Source: Streptomyces sp. MA5143a
GTDB taxonomy: Bacteria; Actinomycetota; Actinomycetes; Streptomycetales; Streptomycetaceae
DNA length: 41,785 nucleotides
Direction: 5' to 3'
NCBI RefSeq assembly: GCF_900290235.1
Contig: NZ_OLMK01000112.1
Coordinates: 1 to 41,785, forward strand
This document shows positions 1 through 7,447 of this stretch, one piece after another. Position 1 is the stretch's first letter. Every line of letters begins with the position of its first letter. The notes under the pieces are model-generated. The model searched no databases and had not been told where the DNA came from. It was given only the letters and a program-made list of their open reading frames with translations. Both the position numbers and the translations under genes were made by a program.

Positions 1-867
1 GCCCGCCGCTTCGACCGCGCCCTGGTGCTGGTGTCGTACCACCAGAGCCCGCTGCCGGTGGCGCTGCTGCTGAAACTGGCCGGCGTCGGCCGGATCGCCG
101 CCGACAGCGAGGACTACCCCGGCGCACTGCTCGATCTGCGCCACCGGCGGCTGCCCCACCGTCACGAGGCCCTGGCGGCCCTGGACCTCGCGCGGGACGC
201 GGGCTGCGCGCTGCCACCCGGCGACGACGGGGCACTGCGTGTGCTGCCGCCCCCGGACATGACGCCGCTGACCGGTGGCGCACCGTACGTGGTGCTGCAT
301 CCAGGGGCCGCGGTACCGGCCCGCGCCTGGAGTCCCGACCGGGCGGCGCGGGCGGCGGCCGCCCTGTCCGCGGCGGGCCACCGCGTCGTGGTCACCGGGG
401 GACCGGACGAGCGGGACCTCACCGCGTACGTCGCCGGCGGGCACGCCCTCGACCTCGGTGGCACCACCGATCTGCGGCAGTTGGCGGGGGTGTTGGCCGG
501 GGCACGCGTGATGGTGGCCGGCAACACCGGGCCGACGCATCTGGCCGCCGCGGTGGGGACCCCCGTGGTCTGTCTGTTCGCGCCGGTGGTGCCGGCCGAG
601 CGCTGGCGCCCGTACGGCGTGCCGCACGTCCTGCTCGGGGATCAGGGCGCCGGGTGCGCCGGGAGCCGGGCCCGGCGGTGCCCGCTGCCGGGGCACCCCT
701 GCCTCGACGGTGTCGGCGACCGGCAGGTCCTGGCCGCCGTCGCGGCACTCGGCGGCCCGTCCGACGACCGCACCGAGCGGTCCGTCCGCCCCGGCCCGTG
801 GAACCGCGACGCGGCCCGGCCGGGGCGGGCCGGCGACCGTGCGACGGAACGAGGAGCGACCGTATGA
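1..867 (+). CDS. GT9 (heptosyltransferase-like) glycosyltransferase, 5' partial
   Basis: The reading frame is open from base 1, and the residues before the first possible start (25) read as ordinary protein, so the true start is left of the window. The visible part ends at 867. The C-terminal half has the GT9/ADP-heptose:LPS heptosyltransferase pattern: a VVLHPGAA segment (about 94-101 of the visible protein), then GNTGPTHLAAAVGTP, which is the nucleotide-sugar-binding loop of the family, then VCLFAPVVPAERW. The family transfers a heptose or related sugar from an activated donor. The last 40 or so residues are Arg/Gly/Pro-rich and unlike the family. The stop overlaps the next start (ATGA), so it heads an operon with the following glycosyltransferase genes. 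Acceptor and sugar are not known. Confidence 0.85.
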   Translation, partial: ARRFDRALVLVSYHQSPLPVALLLKLAGVGRIAADSEDYPGALLDLRHRRLPHRHEALAALDLARDAGCALPPGDDGALRVLPPPDMTPLTGGAPYVVLHPGAAVPARAWSPDRAARAAAALSAAGHRVVVTGGPDERDLTAYVAGGHALDLGGTTDLRQLAGVLAGARVMVAGNTGPTHLAAAVGTPVVCLFAPVVPAERWRPYGVPHVLLGDQGAGCAGSRARRCPLPGHPCLDGVGDRQVLAAVAALGGPSDDRTERSVRPGPWNRDAARPGRAGDRATERGATV

Positions 868-1829
868 ACATCCTGCTGTGGCATGTGCACGGCTCCTGGA
901 CGACGGCCTTCGTGCAGGGCCCCCACACCTATCTGGTTCCCGTGACCCCGGACCGGGGGCCGGACGGCCTCGGCCGCGCCCGGACGTTCTCCTGGCCGGC
1001 CTCGGTGCGCGAGGTGCCACCCGAGGACCTGCGGGAGGCTCCGGTGGACCTGGTGGTGCTCCAGCGGCCGCACGAACGCGCGCTCGCCGAACGCTGGCTG
1101 GGCGGCCGACGGCCCGGACGTGACGTGCCCGCCGTCTATCTGGAGCACAACGCGCCCGACGGCGACGTGCCGGGGACCCGGCACCCGTGCGCCGACCGCG
1201 ACGATCTGACGCTGGTGCACGTCACCCACTTCAACCGGTTGTTCTGGGACTGCGGCTCCACCCCCACCGAGGTGATCGAGCACGGCATCGTCGACCCCGG
1301 GCACCAGTACACGGGGCGGCTCCCCCGCGCGGCCGTCGTCGTCAACGAACCCGTACGGCGCGGCCGGTACACCGGCACCGACCTGCTGCCCGCCCTCGCC
1401 CGGGCGGCGCCGCTCGACGTGTTCGGCATGGGCACCGAGGGCCTGGCCGCGCACCTGGGCCTGCCGGAGGACCGCTGTCGCTCCGCCGACCTGCCCCAGA
1501 ACCACCTGCACCCCGCCATGGCCCAGCGCCGCCTGTATCTGCACCCGGTGCGCTGGACGTCCCTCGGCCTGTCCCTGCTGGAGGCGATGCAGCTGGGGAT
1601 GCCGGTCGTGGCGCTCGCGACCACCGAGGCCGTCGAGGCGGTCCCGGCGGGCGCGGGCACCCTGTCCACCCGGCCCGAGGTGCTCGCCCGGGCCGTACGG
1701 AACTACCTGGAGGACCCCGCGGCGGCCGCCGAGGACGGTGCGCGCGCCCGGCAGGCGGCCCTCCGACGGTACGGACTCAAGCGCTTCCTGGACGACTGGG
1801 AGCGCGTGATGACGGAGGCACGCTCATGA
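864..1829 (+). CDS. Glycosyltransferase, GT4-like (GT-B fold)
   Basis: This gene encodes 321 residues. The ATG at 864 overlaps the upstream stop by 4 bases and is preceded by GAGGAGCGAC. The C-terminal domain carries the retaining GT-B/GT4 nucleotide-sugar site: WTSLGLSLLEAMQLGMPVVA followed by TTEAVEAVPAG, corresponding to the E-x7-E region. The N-terminal half (HVHGSWTTAFVQG) is a divergent acceptor domain, with a YLEHNAP segment often seen in cell-envelope glycosyltransferases. It probably acts in the cytoplasm or at the inner membrane face on the glycan made by the neighbouring heptose-type enzymes. Its stop overlaps the next gene by 4 bases. The family is clear; the substrate is not. Confidence 0.82.
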   Translation: MNILLWHVHGSWTTAFVQGPHTYLVPVTPDRGPDGLGRARTFSWPASVREVPPEDLREAPVDLVVLQRPHERALAERWLGGRRPGRDVPAVYLEHNAPDGDVPGTRHPCADRDDLTLVHVTHFNRLFWDCGSTPTEVIEHGIVDPGHQYTGRLPRAAVVVNEPVRRGRYTGTDLLPALARAAPLDVFGMGTEGLAAHLGLPEDRCRSADLPQNHLHPAMAQRRLYLHPVRWTSLGLSLLEAMQLGMPVVALATTEAVEAVPAGAGTLSTRPEVLARAVRNYLEDPAAAAEDGARARQAALRRYGLKRFLDDWERVMTEARS

Positions 1830-3094
1830 ACTCGATCCTCACGCCCTTTCGGCTCGGCGGTATCGCCTCCCCTCCGCGTCCCCGATCCGTCGCGCTCGTC
1901 TCGGAGCACGCGAGTCCGCTCGCCGTCCTCGGCGGGGTGGACGCGGGCGGGCAGAACGTCCATGTGGCCGCCCTCGCCTCCGCGCTCGCGGACCGGGGCC
2001 ACGAGGTCACCGTGTACACCCGCCGGGACGCGCCGGACCTGCCCGACGAGGTGCCGCTGCGCCGCGGGGTGACGGTGCACCATGTGCCCGCCGGTCCCCC
2101 GGAAGCGCTCCCCAAGGACGAACTCCTGCCCTACATGGGGGACTTCGGCCGCCATCTCGCCCAGGTGTGGCGGTCGGGGCCGCCGGACGTGGTCCACTCC
2201 CACTTCTGGATGTCGGGCGTCGCCGCGCTGCGGGCCACCCGTGAGCTGGGGTTGCCGCTGCTGCACACGTACCACGCCCTCGGCACGGTGAAGCGACGGC
2301 ACCAGCAGCTCGCAGACACCAGTCCGCCGCAGCGGATCGCGCTGGAGCGGGAGGTGGGCCTCGCCTGCGACCGGGTCGTGGCGACCTGCCGGGACGAGGT
2401 CGACGAGTTGGCCCGTATGGGGGTCCCGTCGAGCAAGGTGTGCGTCGTGCCCTGTGGGGTCGACACCGCGCTGTTCACGCCGCGCGGTCCGGCCATGCCA
2501 CGCGGCCCCCACCCCCATCGGGTGCTGCAACTGGGGCGTCTGGTGCCGCGCAAGGGAGCCGCCGTCTCGATCACCGCCCTCGCCCTGCTGCCCGACACCG
2601 AACTCGTCGTGGCGGGCGGCCCTCCGGCGGACCGGCTCGCCGACGACCCCGAGGTCCGAAGGCTGCGCGCCCTCGCCGACACGGTGGGCGTCGCCGACCG
2701 GGTCCGCTTCACGGGCGGGGTGCCGAGCCGAGAGGTGCCGCCGCTGCTGCGCGGCGCCGACGTGGTGGTGTGCCCCGCCGACTACGAGCCGTTCGGCATC
2801 GTGCCGCTGGAGGCGATGGCCTGCGGCCGGCCGGTGGTCGCCAGCACGGTGGGCGGTCAGCTCGACACGGTCGCCGACCCCGGCACCGGGCGGCTGGTGC
2901 CGCCCCGGCACCCTGAGGCGCTGGCCGCTGCCGTCGGCGAACTCCTCGCCGACCCCGCGGCCCGCGCCGCGTGCGGGGAGACCGGCCGCCGCCGCGTCCT
3001 GCGCCGCTACTGCTGGGACCGTGTCGGCGTGGCCACCGAGGCGGCGTACGAGAGGGTCGTCGACGCCCGCCCCGCCATGACCGGCGTCGTCTGA
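1826..3094 (+). CDS. Glycosyltransferase family 4
   Basis: This gene encodes 422 residues; its ATG overlaps the previous stop (ATGA). The N-terminal domain starts with the sucrose-synthase/MshA-like pattern LGGVDAGGQNVHVAALASAL, with the GG(Q)N motif that contacts the donor phosphate. The C-terminal domain has LQLGRLVPRKG and the E-x7-E motif in YEPFGIVPLEAMACGRPVVA followed by GGQLDTV. Members are retaining transferases using nucleotide sugars. The first 20 residues before PRSVALVSEHASP are variable, so a later start is possible. It resembles MshA-type enzymes, but the context (SIS isomerase, HldE-like enzyme, GT9 genes) suggests envelope glycan assembly rather than mycothiol synthesis. Confidence 0.88.
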   Translation: MNSILTPFRLGGIASPPRPRSVALVSEHASPLAVLGGVDAGGQNVHVAALASALADRGHEVTVYTRRDAPDLPDEVPLRRGVTVHHVPAGPPEALPKDELLPYMGDFGRHLAQVWRSGPPDVVHSHFWMSGVAALRATRELGLPLLHTYHALGTVKRRHQQLADTSPPQRIALEREVGLACDRVVATCRDEVDELARMGVPSSKVCVVPCGVDTALFTPRGPAMPRGPHPHRVLQLGRLVPRKGAAVSITALALLPDTELVVAGGPPADRLADDPEVRRLRALADTVGVADRVRFTGGVPSREVPPLLRGADVVVCPADYEPFGIVPLEAMACGRPVVASTVGGQLDTVADPGTGRLVPPRHPEALAAAVGELLADPAARAACGETGRRRVLRRYCWDRVGVATEAAYERVVDARPAMTGVV

Positions 3095-3192
3095 CGGCCC
3101 CCGCCCTGCGGCATTCCGAACGTCCACCACAGGTCCGAAGGAGGTGCGGGTCAGGCCGCCGTCCCCTCGGGGACGCGGCGCACCCGATCGCC

Positions 3193-3849
3193 ATGACCGA
3201 ATCCCGTGCACTCGACGCCGCCCACCTGCACTGCCGCTCCCTCGAACAGGCGCTCGGCCGACTCCGGCGGGACGGTCTCGGCCGGATCGCGGAGTGGGGC
3301 GGGCGCCTCGCCGGCGTCCTGCCGGCCGGCGGTCGGCTGCTCGCCGCGGGCAACGGCGGCAGCGCCGCGCAGGCCCAGCACCTCACCGCCGAACTCGTGG
3401 GCCGCTACCAGCGCGAACGACCCGCGTACTCGGCGATCTCCCTGCACGCCGAGACCTCGAGCGTGACCGCCATCGGCAACGACTACGGCTTCGACCACGT
3501 CTTCGCCCGGCAGGTCGCGGCGCACGGCCGTTCCGGCGATCTGCTCCTGCTGCTGTCCACGTCCGGTCGCAGCGCCAATCTGATCACCGCGGCGGTCACC
3601 GCCCGCCGGGCCGGACTGCGGGTCTGGGCGATGACGGGGCCCTCGCCCAACCCGTTGGCCGACGCCGCCGACGAGACGCTGGCCGTCGACGCCGACAGCA
3701 CCGCGACCGTCCAGGAGACCCACCTGGTCGCGGTCCACCTGCTGTGCGAGTTCTTCGACGCCGCCGTCGCCGCACCACCGCTCGGCGCGACCGTCGCCAC
3801 GGACACCCGCCGCCCGGACCCGGTGCCGATCCGCGGGAGGGCGTCATGA
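3193..3849 (+). CDS. gmhA: SIS-domain phosphosugar isomerase, GmhA-like
   Basis: This gene encodes 218 residues, close to the usual GmhA length (about 190-200). GmhA converts sedoheptulose 7-phosphate to D-glycero-D-manno-heptose 7-phosphate. The family signature AAGNGGSAAQAQHLTAEL (about residues 50-67) is followed by VGRYQRERP, and LLLLLSTSGRSANL is the second phosphate-binding loop. ETHLVAVHLLCEFFD near the C-terminus matches the helix that carries the active-site Glu/His in this family. The ATG at 3193 has no close Shine-Dalgarno sequence; the nearest (AAGGAGG, 3138-3144) is about 48 bases upstream with a small hairpin between. Its stop overlaps the HldE-like gene (ATGA), matching the expected substrate flow from isomerase to kinase. 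The symbol is by similarity only. Confidence 0.85.
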   Translation: MTESRALDAAHLHCRSLEQALGRLRRDGLGRIAEWGGRLAGVLPAGGRLLAAGNGGSAAQAQHLTAELVGRYQRERPAYSAISLHAETSSVTAIGNDYGFDHVFARQVAAHGRSGDLLLLLSTSGRSANLITAAVTARRAGLRVWAMTGPSPNPLADAADETLAVDADSTATVQETHLVAVHLLCEFFDAAVAAPPLGATVATDTRRPDPVPIRGRAS

Positions 3850-5522
3850 GCGGGGCGCACCGGGCTGACGGCATACGGCGGGCGGGGGCGGGCAGGGCAC
3901 GTAAGGCCTCCGGTCCGCTGGTGGTCGTGGGAGACACGCTGCTGGACGAGGACGTGGAGGGCACGACCACCCGGCTGGCCCCGGACGCGCCCGCGCCCGT
4001 CGTCGACGTCACCGGCAGTCGGCGCCGCCCCGGCGGGGCCGGACTCGCCGCCGCCCTGGCGGCCACTCTCACGGCCGGCGACGGCCGTGAGGTGGTGTTG
4101 GTGACCGCGCTCGGCGCGGACGAGGCGAGCGACGCCGTGCGACGGGAGCTGCGCGGCCGGGTCCGGCTCGTCGAACTCCCCCTGGAGGGCACGCTGCCCG
4201 TGAAGACACGGGTCCTCTCGGGCGGCCGCCCCCTCCTGCGGATGGACACGGGCGGCGGCACGCCCGGCGCTCCCCGCGCCGCCGTACGGGAGGCCCTGGA
4301 CCGGGCCGGCGCCATTCTCGTCGCCGACTACGGACGCCACACCGCCGACGCCGTACGGGACCACCTGGCGGCCGTGGCACCGCACACCCCGCTGGTCTGG
4401 GACCCCCATCCCCGGGGCGGGGCGCCCGTGCCCGGCGCCCGGCTGGTGACGCCGAACGGGGCGGAGGTTCGGGGACTGTGCCCCGGGAAGGGCGGGGGCA
4501 GGGAAGCGGAGCCGGGCGGCGGTCGGCACGGTGCGGGCGTCGTGCCGGGCGGGCGGGGCGCGGGCGTTACGCCCGGCGAAGGTGACGCGGGCGTCGCGTA
4601 CGGAGAAGGTGACGCGGGCGCTGTGGACGTGGTCGACGGCCGCCGCTGCGAGGCGAGGACGCCCGGCCCGCCCGGGGCCGACGACACCACGCTGCGCGCG
4701 TACGCCGAGCGGGGCGCGGAGCTGGCCGCCCGATGGCGGGCGGCAGGGGTCGCGGTGACGTTGGGTGAGCGCGGTGCGCTGCTGACGGGGTCCGGCGGCG
4801 GCACACCGATGCTGGTTCCGGCGCCGTACCGGGCCGTCGGTGATCCGTGCGGGGCGGGTGACTGCTTCGCCGCGGCGACGACGGTGGCGCTGGCGGACGG
4901 CGCGCTGCCGGAGGAGGCGGTCCAGCGGGCCGTGGCCGAGGCCGCCGCGTTCGTGGCGGCGGGCGGTGCGGGCAACCCCGGGCTGTGGCACCGGGACCGT
5001 CCGACCCGCCCGGTGGACGAGGCCACCACCGACGCGTTCACGCTGGCGGAGCGGGTCCGGGCGCGCGGGGGCACGGTGGTGGCCACCGGCGGCTGCTTCG
5101 ACCTGCTGCACGCCGGTCATGTGGGGCTGCTGGAGAGCGCCCGGCGCATCGGCGACTGTCTGATCGTGTGCCTCAACTCCGACACGTCCCTCGCCCGCCG
5201 CAAGGGCCCGGGGCGCCCCCTCACCCCACAGGCGGACCGGGCCCGCGTCCTCACGGCCCTCGGCAGTGTCGACGCGGTCGTGGTCTTCGAGGAGGACACC
5301 CCCGAGGCCGTGCTGCGGCGGCTGCGACCCGATGTGTGGGTCAAGGGCGGAGACTACGCCGTCCAGGACCTCCCCGAGGCGCATGTCCTGCGCGGCTGGG
5401 GCGGCCAAGCGGTCGTCCTCCCCTACCTCGACGGCCGCTCCACGACCCTCCTGGCCCACCGGGCGGCCCGCGCCGCCGCACGCGTCGACCCGGCCGGCCC
5501 CGTCGCGCCGTCCGGAGGCTGA
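3846..5522 (+). CDS. hldE: Bifunctional sugar kinase/nucleotidyltransferase, HldE-like
   Basis: This gene encodes 558 residues in the HldE (RfaE) order. An N-terminal PfkB/ribokinase-type kinase has VVVGDTLLDEDVEGT (26-40), a PGGAGLAAALA loop (62-72) and the catalytic GDPCGAGDCFAA (332-343). A C-terminal cytidylyltransferase-like domain has VVATGGCFDLLHAGHVGLLE (411-430), including the HxGH nucleotide-binding motif, and VWVKGGDYAVQDLPE. HldE phosphorylates heptose 7-phosphate at C1 and, after a GmhB step, adenylylates heptose 1-phosphate. No GmhB phosphatase is visible here. Residues about 212-278 are a Gly-rich insertion with short repeats (GEGDAG twice) inside the kinase domain, unlike typical members. 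The ATG overlaps the GmhA-like stop. The exact sugar is inferred from family and context. Confidence 0.87.
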   Translation: MSGAHRADGIRRAGAGRARKASGPLVVVGDTLLDEDVEGTTTRLAPDAPAPVVDVTGSRRRPGGAGLAAALAATLTAGDGREVVLVTALGADEASDAVRRELRGRVRLVELPLEGTLPVKTRVLSGGRPLLRMDTGGGTPGAPRAAVREALDRAGAILVADYGRHTADAVRDHLAAVAPHTPLVWDPHPRGGAPVPGARLVTPNGAEVRGLCPGKGGGREAEPGGGRHGAGVVPGGRGAGVTPGEGDAGVAYGEGDAGAVDVVDGRRCEARTPGPPGADDTTLRAYAERGAELAARWRAAGVAVTLGERGALLTGSGGGTPMLVPAPYRAVGDPCGAGDCFAAATTVALADGALPEEAVQRAVAEAAAFVAAGGAGNPGLWHRDRPTRPVDEATTDAFTLAERVRARGGTVVATGGCFDLLHAGHVGLLESARRIGDCLIVCLNSDTSLARRKGPGRPLTPQADRARVLTALGSVDAVVVFEEDTPEAVLRRLRPDVWVKGGDYAVQDLPEAHVLRGWGGQAVVLPYLDGRSTTLLAHRAARAAARVDPAGPVAPSGG

Positions 5523-5525
5523 ACG

Positions 5526-7208
5526 GTGGACCGCGCGGAACGGGACGAGTGGGGGCCGGGAGGCAGGGTGGGGCATGGGGTCGGGGGCGGGGACCGGGTC
5601 GGGGACACGGCCAGAGCCGAGATCGGGAGCCGGGGCGGGGGCAGGGAGGGGGCCGCGATCAGGGCCGAGGCCGGGAACGGGGACCGGGGCGGGCTTGAGG
5701 CCGAGATCGGGGACACGGCCGGGACCGGGCTGGGGAACGAGGCCGGGGACACGGCCGGGACCGGGCCTGGGAACGAGGCCGGGAACACGGCCGGGACCGG
5801 GCCTGGGAACGAGGCCGGGAACACGGCCGGGACCGGGCCTGGGAACGAGGCCGGGAACACGGCCGGGACCGGGCCTGGGAACGAGGCCGGGAACACGGCC
5901 GGGACCGGGCTGGCGAACGAGGCCGGGAACACGGCCGGGACCGGGCTGGCGAACGAGGTCGGGATCGAGGTCGGGGCCGTGCGGAAGCCGCTCCTCTCGG
6001 TGGTGGGCCCTGGCCGTCCCGTCGTGCTGGTGCTGCGGGCGCTCGGGCTCGGGGACCTTCTCACCGCCGTACCCGCGCTGAAGGCGCTGCGACGGCGGCT
6101 GCCCGGCCACGAGATCGTGCTGGCCGCCCCCGAGCGGCTGGGCCCGGTGGCCGCGGCGACCGGTTTGGTGGACCGGCTGCTGCCGACGTGCGCGACCGGG
6201 CGGGAGGTCCCGAAGGATCTCTCGTGGAGCGGGCCGCCGCCCGACCTCGCGGTCGACCTGCACGGCAACGGCCCGCCCAGCCATCTGTTGCTCCAGCGGC
6301 TCGGCCCCCGCCGCCTCCTCGCGTACGCGCACCCGGGGACGCCCAACATGCCCGGGCCGGTGTGGCGGGAGGACGAGCACGAGCGGCAGCGCTGGTGCCG
6401 GCTGCTGGACTGGTACGGCGTCGAGGCGGACCCGGACGACCTGGGCATCCTGCCGCCGACGGCCGCCTCGCCCGCGCCCGGCGCGATCGTGGTGCACCCC
6501 GGCGCGGACGCCGGGGCCCGCCGTTGGCCGGGGGAACGGTTCGCGGCCGTGGCCGGGGAGCTGCGGCGCCGGGGGCACGAGGTGGTGGTGACCGCGGGGG
6601 CGGGGACCGCGGAAGGGGCGCGAGCCCGGTACGTGGCAGCGGCGGCGGGACTGCCGCCGTCCGCCGTGCTGGTCGACGCGGACGGCGACCTGCCGTTCGA
6701 CCGGCTCGCCGCGCTCGTCGCGGGCTCCCGCTGTGTGATCGTCGGTGACACGGGACCGGCCCATCTGGCCACCGCCCTCGGCACCCCGTCGGTCGTGCTG
6801 TTCGGCCCGGTGGCCCCCCGCCTGTGGGGACCGCCCACCACCCCACGACACCGCGCCCTGTGGCACCCCCGCGGCACCCCGTCCCCCCGCCCCGGCGACG
6901 CCCACGGCGACCTCCCCGACGAACGCCTGCTCCGCATCACGACCGAGGAGGTCGTCACGGCCACGCTGGATGTCCTGAACGCGGAGCGGGGGGCCGCCGA
7001 GCCGGACGGCCGGGCAAGGGAACGGGGCTGCGAGGCGAAGGAGCGGAAGGGCGGGGCGAGGAAGCCACGCGACGGGGCCGGCGTGTCAGAGGGCCGGGCG
7101 GACGAGAAGGGCGACCGGCGAGCCGGACCGGGCCACCGCGTGACCGAGCCGGGCAGCCGAGCAGTCGGGCAGGGCGGACGCGACATGACCCGGGAGGTAC
7201 TGCGGTGA
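5526..7208 (+). CDS. GT9 (heptosyltransferase-like) glycosyltransferase with repeat-rich N-terminus
   Basis: The catalytic GT9 domain spans about residues 155-480: LVLRALGLGDLLTAVPALKA, VHPGADAGARRWPGERFAAV and VGDTGPAHLATALGTPSVVL, the last being the donor-binding loop. The GTG at 5526, four bases after the HldE-like stop, gives a 560-aa product. Its first 149 residues are Gly-rich, with seven in-frame copies of a 12-residue unit (GTGPGNEAGNTA). A GTG at 5979, just after the repeats, would give a normal-length GT9 enzyme and leave the repeats as a leader; the sequence does not decide between them. The final 80 residues are Arg/Gly/Glu-rich and not part of the fold. It probably transfers the heptose-like sugar made by the two preceding genes. 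Confidence 0.8.
   Translation: MDRAERDEWGPGGRVGHGVGGGDRVGDTARAEIGSRGGGREGAAIRAEAGNGDRGGLEAEIGDTAGTGLGNEAGDTAGTGPGNEAGNTAGTGPGNEAGNTAGTGPGNEAGNTAGTGPGNEAGNTAGTGLANEAGNTAGTGLANEVGIEVGAVRKPLLSVVGPGRPVVLVLRALGLGDLLTAVPALKALRRRLPGHEIVLAAPERLGPVAAATGLVDRLLPTCATGREVPKDLSWSGPPPDLAVDLHGNGPPSHLLLQRLGPRRLLAYAHPGTPNMPGPVWREDEHERQRWCRLLDWYGVEADPDDLGILPPTAASPAPGAIVVHPGADAGARRWPGERFAAVAGELRRRGHEVVVTAGAGTAEGARARYVAAAAGLPPSAVLVDADGDLPFDRLAALVAGSRCVIVGDTGPAHLATALGTPSVVLFGPVAPRLWGPPTTPRHRALWHPRGTPSPRPGDAHGDLPDERLLRITTEEVVTATLDVLNAERGAAEPDGRARERGCEAKERKGGARKPRDGAGVSEGRADEKGDRRAGPGHRVTEPGSRAVGQGGRDMTREVLR
5721..5972 (+). repeat. 36-bp tandem repeat, 7 copies
   Basis: Seven contiguous 36-bp units encode GTG-[LP]-[GA]-NEAG-[DN]-TA and run in frame with the downstream GT9 domain. 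The middle four units are nearly identical; the first and the last two carry Leu (and Ala) variants, and the last ends VGIEV. Because 36 is a multiple of 3, copy-number changes would preserve the frame. Adjacent sequence (5550-5720) is also Gly-rich and looks like decayed repeat. Confidence 0.95.
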
Positions 7209-7271
7209 GGGGGCGACGGGCCAGGATGTCCATCGCTTCCGGGCCTGGGAAAAAGGCCGGAGCCTCTCCCC

Positions 7272-7325
7272 CCGACGGCTCCCCTCCCCCCAACGGCTCC
7301 CCTCCCTCTGACGGCTCCGCTCCCG
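7272..7325. repeat. 18-bp tandem repeat, 3 copies, intergenic
   Basis: Three head-to-tail 18-bp units share the core ACGGCTCC-CTCC. They lie between the GT9 gene (ends 7208) and the convergent MFS gene (ends 7448). No gene is supported in this 239-bp gap. Such C-rich imperfect repeats may be slippage products; a role in termination between the convergent genes is possible but not shown. Confidence 0.7.
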
Positions 7326-7447
7326 TCGCGGTCCGGTCCCGGAGATCACCGGTGACCCGCCGGGCCACAGGAGGGGGCGGGCCGGCGGTCGGTGGCGGCA
7401 CGCAACCGTCGGCGTCGGGCGAAGGGCACCGTCCGGGCGCCGGCGCC

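Noticed and set aside
1826..3094. Glycosyltransferase as MshA of mycothiol synthesis
   Set aside because: The N-terminal GGVDAGGQNVHV pattern is shared by MshA and other GT4 enzymes. The neighbours are heptose and GT9 genes, not mycothiol genes, so the specific name is not supported.
5721..5972. 36-bp repeats as a CRISPR array
   Set aside because: The units are directly adjacent with no unique spacers and encode an in-frame peptide repeat, so they are a coding tandem repeat.
3483..6905. Long open frame on the minus strand opposite the HldE-like and GT9 genes
   Set aside because: Its translation is Arg/Pro/Gly-rich with no recognisable domain and mirrors the repeat. The plus strand carries clear catalytic motifs. 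It is an artefact of high GC codon bias.
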